In this document: one piece after another, positions 5,048 to 9,039 of the stretch
Position numbering within the stretch: position 1 is the first letter of the stretch
Layout of the letters: each line of letters begins with the position of its first letter
Assembly: GCA_945883885.1 (NCBI GenBank)
Contig: CAMCYM010000051.1
Location: 1-9,039, forward strand
Direction of reading: 5' to 3'
Length of the DNA stretch: 9,039 nucleotides
From: Chryseobacterium gleum
GTDB taxonomy: Bacteria > Bacteroidota > Bacteroidia > Flavobacteriales_D > Sanyastnellaceae
Notes under the pieces: generated by a model
Databases searched by the model: none
What the model saw: the letters and a program-made list of their open reading frames with translations, nothing else
Told to the model about the DNA's origin: nothing
Translations under genes and position numbers: made by a program

Positions 5048-8000
5048 ATGGCCTCTTTCTTCCGGGTGTGTGCGGCGCTCGTCGCCGGGTGTGTGCTGCT
5101 GGTGTCGGCGGCTGCACAAGAGACCTTTCCTGCGAACGGCACGGTCGACAAGCGCAGCGTTCGCACCGCATTGCTCCATGCCACGGTCCATGTGACCGCC
5201 ACCGAGGTGCTGCGCGATGCCACGGTCCTCATCGAAGACGGCCGCATCGCCGCCGTCGGCCTGCACGGCACCGTGGCTCTGCCTGAGCCCGTCGTGCGCA
5301 TCGACTTGAAAGGCTACCACCTGTACCCTGCCTTCGTGGACGTGCAGTCCTCCTTCGGGCAACCCGCGGTGGCACCTGCCGAGAGCGGCCGTCGGGGCCA
5401 GCAGGAGCTCAGCGACAAGAAGGGGGCCTACGGGTGGAACGAAGCCATCCGACCAGAAATCCAGGCGGCCGCAGAGTTTCATCCGTCCACCGAGGATGCA
5501 GCGGCCCTCCGCAAGGCCGGCATCGGCGCGGTGCTGACCCACGTGCCCGATGGCATCGCCCGCGGCACCGGCGCACTCGTCTCCACGGCGGCTGTCCCGG
5601 TCCACGAAGCGCTGCTGAAGCCGGCTGCCGCGGCGCATTTCAGCTTCCGCAAAGGGTCCTCGTCGCAGGATTATCCGAGCTCGCTGATGGGCGCCATCGC
5701 GCTCTTGCACCAAACCTTCCTCGACGCCGAATGGCACGCGGCCCACGCCGCCGACCCTGCCCGCCCGACGAACTTGTCGCTCGAGGCCTTCGCCGCGGCC
5801 CGGGAGTTGCCGCGGTTCATCGCCGTGGACGGGTGGCAGGACGTCCTGCGGGCGGGGGCGCTCGGCCGGCAGGTCGGCGGCCGGCCGTTCGTGGCCGTGG
5901 GGGGGCTCGACCATTACCAGCGGATCGCCGAGGTGAAGGCCGCCGGCGTGGCGTGCGTGGTGCCGCTGAACTTCCCGGCGGCGTTCGATGTGTCGGATCC
6001 GTACCTGGCGCGCCTGATCGGGCTGGACGAGTTGAAGCATTGGGAGTTAGCGCCGGAGAATCCCGCCCGGCTGGAGGCCGCCGGGGTGCCGTTCGCGCTG
6101 ACGGCGGCAGGGCTTTCGAAGCCGGAGGACCTGCGGGGGGCGGTGCGCGAGGCCATGCGGCATGGGCTGTCGGATCGGGCTGCGCTGGAGGCGTTGACGG
6201 AGGTGCCGGCGCGGCTGGCCGGGGTGGAGGAGGCGGTGGGGTCGCTGCGGGCGGGCCGTTGGGCGAATTTGATTGTGACCGACGGACCGGTCTTCGGCGA
6301 GGGGACGACGTGGTTCGAGTGCTGGGTGCAGGGCCGGGCGCAGGTGCTGGTGGACCGGACGGCGCCGGATGTGCGGGGGGGGTACGACGTGGTGATCGAG
6401 GGGCGCACGGTTCGGCTGGAGGTGACGGGGACCGCCGTTGCGCCGAAGGCGCGGTTGCGGCTGGAGGCCACGGCGGCGGCGGGCGATAGCGCGCGGCGTG
6501 TGGCCGTGACGTTGCGTCCCGAGGGGCGCACGGTGGGCCTGCAGTTCGAGGGCGACTCGCTGGGGCTGCCCGGAACTGTGCGGATGACCGGGGAGGTGTG
6601 GATGGACAGCCGGATTTGGGAAGGCACGGCGCAGTTGGCGGATGGGCGGATGGTGCCGTGGAGCGCCCTGCGCCAAACCGACGAACCCGCCCCCGCCGAT
6701 CCTCCGAAATCTGCGGACGTACCGCTTCCGCCGAAGGGCGCCGTCGTCTACCCGTTCAAGGCCTACGGGTTCGCCGAGCGGCCTTCCGCCCGGACGGTGT
6801 GGATCCGGAATGCGACGGTGTGGACGTGTGATTCGGCGGGGGTGCTGCAGGGGGCCGACATCCTCATCCACGGAGGCCGGATTGCAGCGGTGGGCCGCAA
6901 TCTCAACCCGTCCGCCGTGCTGGGCAAGGACCTGCCGGCGATCGAGCAAATCGACGCGGCCGGCCGCCACGTGACGCCCGGCATCATCGACGAGCACAGC
7001 CACATCGCCGTCGCCCGCGGCATCAACGAAGGCACCCAGGCCAGCAGCGCCGAAGTGCGCATCGCCAGCGCCCTCGACAGCGAAGACATCGACATCTACC
7101 GCCAACTCGCTGGCGGGGTGACCGCGGCCCAGCTTCTGCACGGTTCGGCAAACCCCATCGGCGGGCAAAGTGCCATCATCAAGCTGCGCTGGGGCGCGGC
7201 ACCCGACGAGCTCGTCTTCGCGGCCGCGCCGCCCTTCATCAAGTTTGCCCTCGGGGAGAACGTCAAGCAGAGCAACTGGGGCGACGACGCCCGCACCCGC
7301 TTCCCCCAAACCCGCATGGGGGTCGAGCAGGTCTACTACGACCACTTCATCCGGGCCCGCGAGTACGAGGCCGCGTGGCAAGTTTGGCGCGCAGGCACGC
7401 CTCGCCGCGGTCGTCGGGATGCCGCGCCCGTCGGTCCGCCCCGCCGCGACCTGGAGCTCGAGGCCCTCGCAGAAATCCTGCGCGGAGAACGCTTCATCTC
7501 CTGCCACAGCTACCGCCAAGACGAGATCAACATGCTCATGCACGTGGCCGACTCGATGGGCTTCCGCGTCAACACCTTCACCCACATCCTCGAGGGGTAC
7601 AAGGTCGCCGACAAGATGGCGGAACACGGCGCGGGCGGCTCGAGCTTCAGCGATTGGTGGGCCTACAAGTACGAGGTGAAGGACGCCATCCCGCACAACG
7701 GGGCCGTTCTGCACCGCCAAGGCGTGGTGACGGCCTTCAACTCGGACGATGCCGAGATGGCGCGCCGCCTCAACCAGGAAGCGGCGAAAGCCGTCAAGTA
7801 CGGCGGCATCTCCGAGGAGGAGGCGCTCAAGTTCGTGACCCTCAACCCGGCCATCCTGCTGCACGTCGACCACCGGACGGGGTCGCTGGTGGCGGGCAAG
7901 GACGCCGATGTGGTCGTTTGGAGCGACCATCCGCTGAGCATGGCGGCCCGCGCGGACATGACCTTTGTGGATGGCATCCGGTACTTCGACCGCACGGCCG

Positions 8001-8146
8001 ATGCCGCGGCCCGCGAAGCGATGGTCGCAGAACGCGCACGCCTTGTTCGGGCCATGGCCGAGCGCAAAGGCGGCGGCGAACGCACGCCTTCCGAGAAAGT
8101 CCCCCGCCATTACCACTGCGACACCTTGCTGGACGAAAACCGATGA
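5048..8146 (+). CDS. Exported tandem amidohydrolase (degenerate N-domain plus intact C-domain)
   Basis: This 1032-residue protein belongs to the amidohydrolase superfamily (COG1228, imidazolonepropionase-like) and probably cleaves an amide or peptide-type bond outside the cytoplasm. A signal peptide ends at A23 (SAAA, then Q). VAGC at 12-15 resembles a lipobox, so a lipoprotein is possible. The N-terminal amidohydrolase-like half (about 35-447) has the usual beta start (ATVLIEDGRIAAVG) and C-terminal signature (GSLRAGRWANLIV), but PAFVDVQSS at 94-102 has Q100 and S102 in place of the metal-binding histidines. Residues about 448-575 form a beta-rich linker. The C-terminal half has a full set: H650 and H652 (DEHSH), H820 (SCHSY), H846 (FTHILEG) and D900 (NSDDAE). 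An Arg/Gly/Pro-rich insert (GTPRRGRR) precedes the H820 strand. The start at 5048 is chosen for the signal peptide. The stop overlaps the next ATG. The substrate is unknown. Confidence 0.9.
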   Translation: MASFFRVCAALVAGCVLLVSAAAQETFPANGTVDKRSVRTALLHATVHVTATEVLRDATVLIEDGRIAAVGLHGTVALPEPVVRIDLKGYHLYPAFVDVQSSFGQPAVAPAESGRRGQQELSDKKGAYGWNEAIRPEIQAAAEFHPSTEDAAALRKAGIGAVLTHVPDGIARGTGALVSTAAVPVHEALLKPAAAAHFSFRKGSSSQDYPSSLMGAIALLHQTFLDAEWHAAHAADPARPTNLSLEAFAAARELPRFIAVDGWQDVLRAGALGRQVGGRPFVAVGGLDHYQRIAEVKAAGVACVVPLNFPAAFDVSDPYLARLIGLDELKHWELAPENPARLEAAGVPFALTAAGLSKPEDLRGAVREAMRHGLSDRAALEALTEVPARLAGVEEAVGSLRAGRWANLIVTDGPVFGEGTTWFECWVQGRAQVLVDRTAPDVRGGYDVVIEGRTVRLEVTGTAVAPKARLRLEATAAAGDSARRVAVTLRPEGRTVGLQFEGDSLGLPGTVRMTGEVWMDSRIWEGTAQLADGRMVPWSALRQTDEPAPADPPKSADVPLPPKGAVVYPFKAYGFAERPSARTVWIRNATVWTCDSAGVLQGADILIHGGRIAAVGRNLNPSAVLGKDLPAIEQIDAAGRHVTPGIIDEHSHIAVARGINEGTQASSAEVRIASALDSEDIDIYRQLAGGVTAAQLLHGSANPIGGQSAIIKLRWGAAPDELVFAAAPPFIKFALGENVKQSNWGDDARTRFPQTRMGVEQVYYDHFIRAREYEAAWQVWRAGTPRRGRRDAAPVGPPRRDLELEALAEILRGERFISCHSYRQDEINMLMHVADSMGFRVNTFTHILEGYKVADKMAEHGAGGSSFSDWWAYKYEVKDAIPHNGAVLHRQGVVTAFNSDDAEMARRLNQEAAKAVKYGGISEEEALKFVTLNPAILLHVDHRTGSLVAGKDADVVVWSDHPLSMAARADMTFVDGIRYFDRTADAAAREAMVAERARLVRAMAERKGGGERTPSEKVPRHYHCDTLLDENR

Positions 8147-9039
8147 GCATGCGCCTTCCCTTGATCCTGCGGGCCTGTGGCCTGCTCACCGCCGGCCTGC
8201 TCCTCGCAGAACCGGCTGCGGCCCAGCCCACGCCGGCTCCTGCACAGCGCGGCTCGGTGCTCGTTCTGCACGCCACGGCCCACCTCGGCACCGGCGACGT
8301 CGTGGCAAATTCCGGCATCGGCTTCCGCGACGGGCGCATCGATTACGTCGGCAGCGCAGAAACCGTCCCGCGCAGCTACGACCGGGTCATCGACGCGACG
8401 GGCATGCACCTCTACCCGGGTTTCATAGCGGCGAACAGCACCCTCGGACTCGTGGAAATCGAGGCGGTCCGAGCCTCCGCCGACGTCTACGAAATCGGCA
8501 CGTTCCGCCCAAATGTGCGGTCGGTCATCGCGTACAACACGGACAGCGAGGTCACGCCCACCGTGCGCAGCAACGGCGTACTCGTGGGCCAAATCACGCC
8601 CCGGGGCGGCACGGTCAGCGGCTCCAGCGGCATCGTCCAGTTCGACGCGTGGAACTGGGAAGACGCGGTGATCCGCGAGGTCGACGGGGTCCACGTGAAT
8701 TGGCCGGGCATGCACCACCGCCACCGCGAGGGCGAAAAAATCGAGGTGCGCCGCCGCAAGACCTACGACCAGGAGCTGCACGAGCTGCGGCGGTTTTTCT
8801 CGGAAGCTGCGGCGTACGCCCGCGTCGCCCGCCCCGACCCGGTGGACGTGCGCTTCGAAGCCATGCGCGGCCTGTTCTCCGGCGACCTCGCCCTCTACGT
8901 CCACGCCGACGACGTGCGCCAAATCACCGCCGCCGTCCACTTCAAGCGCGAATTCAGCTTGCCGCGCCTCGTCCTCGTCGGCGGCTCCGACGCCCCCCTC
9001 GTCGCCGACCTCCTCCGCGACAACGCCGTCCCCGTCCTC
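8143..9039 (+). CDS. Exported amidohydrolase-family partner protein (3' end outside window)
   Basis: The reading frame starts at ATG 8143 inside the stop codon of the previous gene (ATGA overlap, implying translational coupling) and stays open for 299 codons to the window end. Residues 1-27 form a signal peptide (LPLILRACGLLTAGLLL, cleavage after AAA). An amidohydrolase-type beta start follows (GSVLVLHATAHLG, FRDGRIDYVG, GMHLYPGFI). The expected PGxIDxHxH is PGFIAANST here, with N98 and T100 replacing the histidines and A96 the aspartate. Downstream blocks (LGLVEIEAVRAS, FRPNVRSVIAYNTDSE, VRSNGVLVGQITPRGG, DAWNWEDA) match the smaller partner commonly encoded after large tandem amidohydrolases in Bacteroidota; those are about 430 residues, so roughly a third is missing. 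An alternative ATG lies at 8149. It probably acts with the upstream enzyme. Whether it is catalytic cannot be judged from this part. Confidence 0.88.
   Translation, partial: MSMRLPLILRACGLLTAGLLLAEPAAAQPTPAPAQRGSVLVLHATAHLGTGDVVANSGIGFRDGRIDYVGSAETVPRSYDRVIDATGMHLYPGFIAANSTLGLVEIEAVRASADVYEIGTFRPNVRSVIAYNTDSEVTPTVRSNGVLVGQITPRGGTVSGSSGIVQFDAWNWEDAVIREVDGVHVNWPGMHHRHREGEKIEVRRRKTYDQELHELRRFFSEAAAYARVARPDPVDVRFEAMRGLFSGDLALYVHADDVRQITAAVHFKREFSLPRLVLVGGSDAPLVADLLRDNAVPVL

Noticed and set aside
7382..7450. A possible frameshift in the tandem amidohydrolase at the Arg/Pro-rich stretch
   Set aside because: The frame continues into conserved sequence (RRDLELEALAEILRGE) on the far side. This looks like a surface-loop insertion, not an error.
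6047..8116. A 689-codon minus-strand open frame opposite the tandem amidohydrolase
   Set aside because: It lies wholly within a gene with intact catalytic motifs, shows no domain and has low-complexity His/Arg/Pro composition.

Overview
The window looks like chromosomal DNA from a GC-rich member of the Bacteroidota, probably near Flavobacteriales. Three things point there: the DinB-type polymerase has the wording typical of that phylum; TAnnTTTG-like -7 promoter elements sit just upstream of start codons and no Shine-Dalgarno sequences are visible; and secreted proteins end in dockerin-like DxNGDG repeats. The assignment comes from family resemblance and motifs read by eye, not from a database search.

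Layout. Positions 1-66 are a perfect (TCAAAC)11 tandem repeat cut by the window edge. Then come dinB (minus, 71-1288), with an 8+3+8 palindromic operator candidate in its promoter, and a secreted multidomain zinc metalloprotease (minus, 1362-3497). A 73-bp divergent intergenic region leads to an XRE-HTH/S24 LexA-like repressor (plus, 3571-4332). That gene converges, with 9 bp between stop codons, on an Nfu/NifU-type iron-sulfur scaffold gene (minus, 4342-4986). A 61-bp divergent region then leads to two coupled exported amidohydrolase-family genes (plus, 5048-8146 and 8143 to past the window end). Coding density is very high. No gene-free stretch exceeds 80 bp, and I see no RNA gene, insertion sequence or CRISPR.

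How the parts may work together. DinB (translesion polymerase) and the self-cleaving-type repressor form a plausible DNA-damage response module: the repressor has an Ala-Gly site and a Ser/Lys pair, and dinB carries a strong dyad over its promoter. The link is inference; the dinB palindrome is not repeated in front of the repressor gene. The metalloprotease and the amidohydrolase pair are exported proteins, probably for extracellular or periplasmic degradation. Nfu is housekeeping Fe-S assembly. In the amidohydrolase pair, only one of the three visible amidohydrolase-like N-terminal motifs keeps the metal-binding HxH.

Most of the window is ordinary. The points that most deserve a second look are the dinB operator with the LexA-like repressor, the inverted repeats between the protease and repressor genes, the apparently leaderless promoters, the degenerate amidohydrolase domains, and the block-wise switching of third-codon base between C and G inside single genes.
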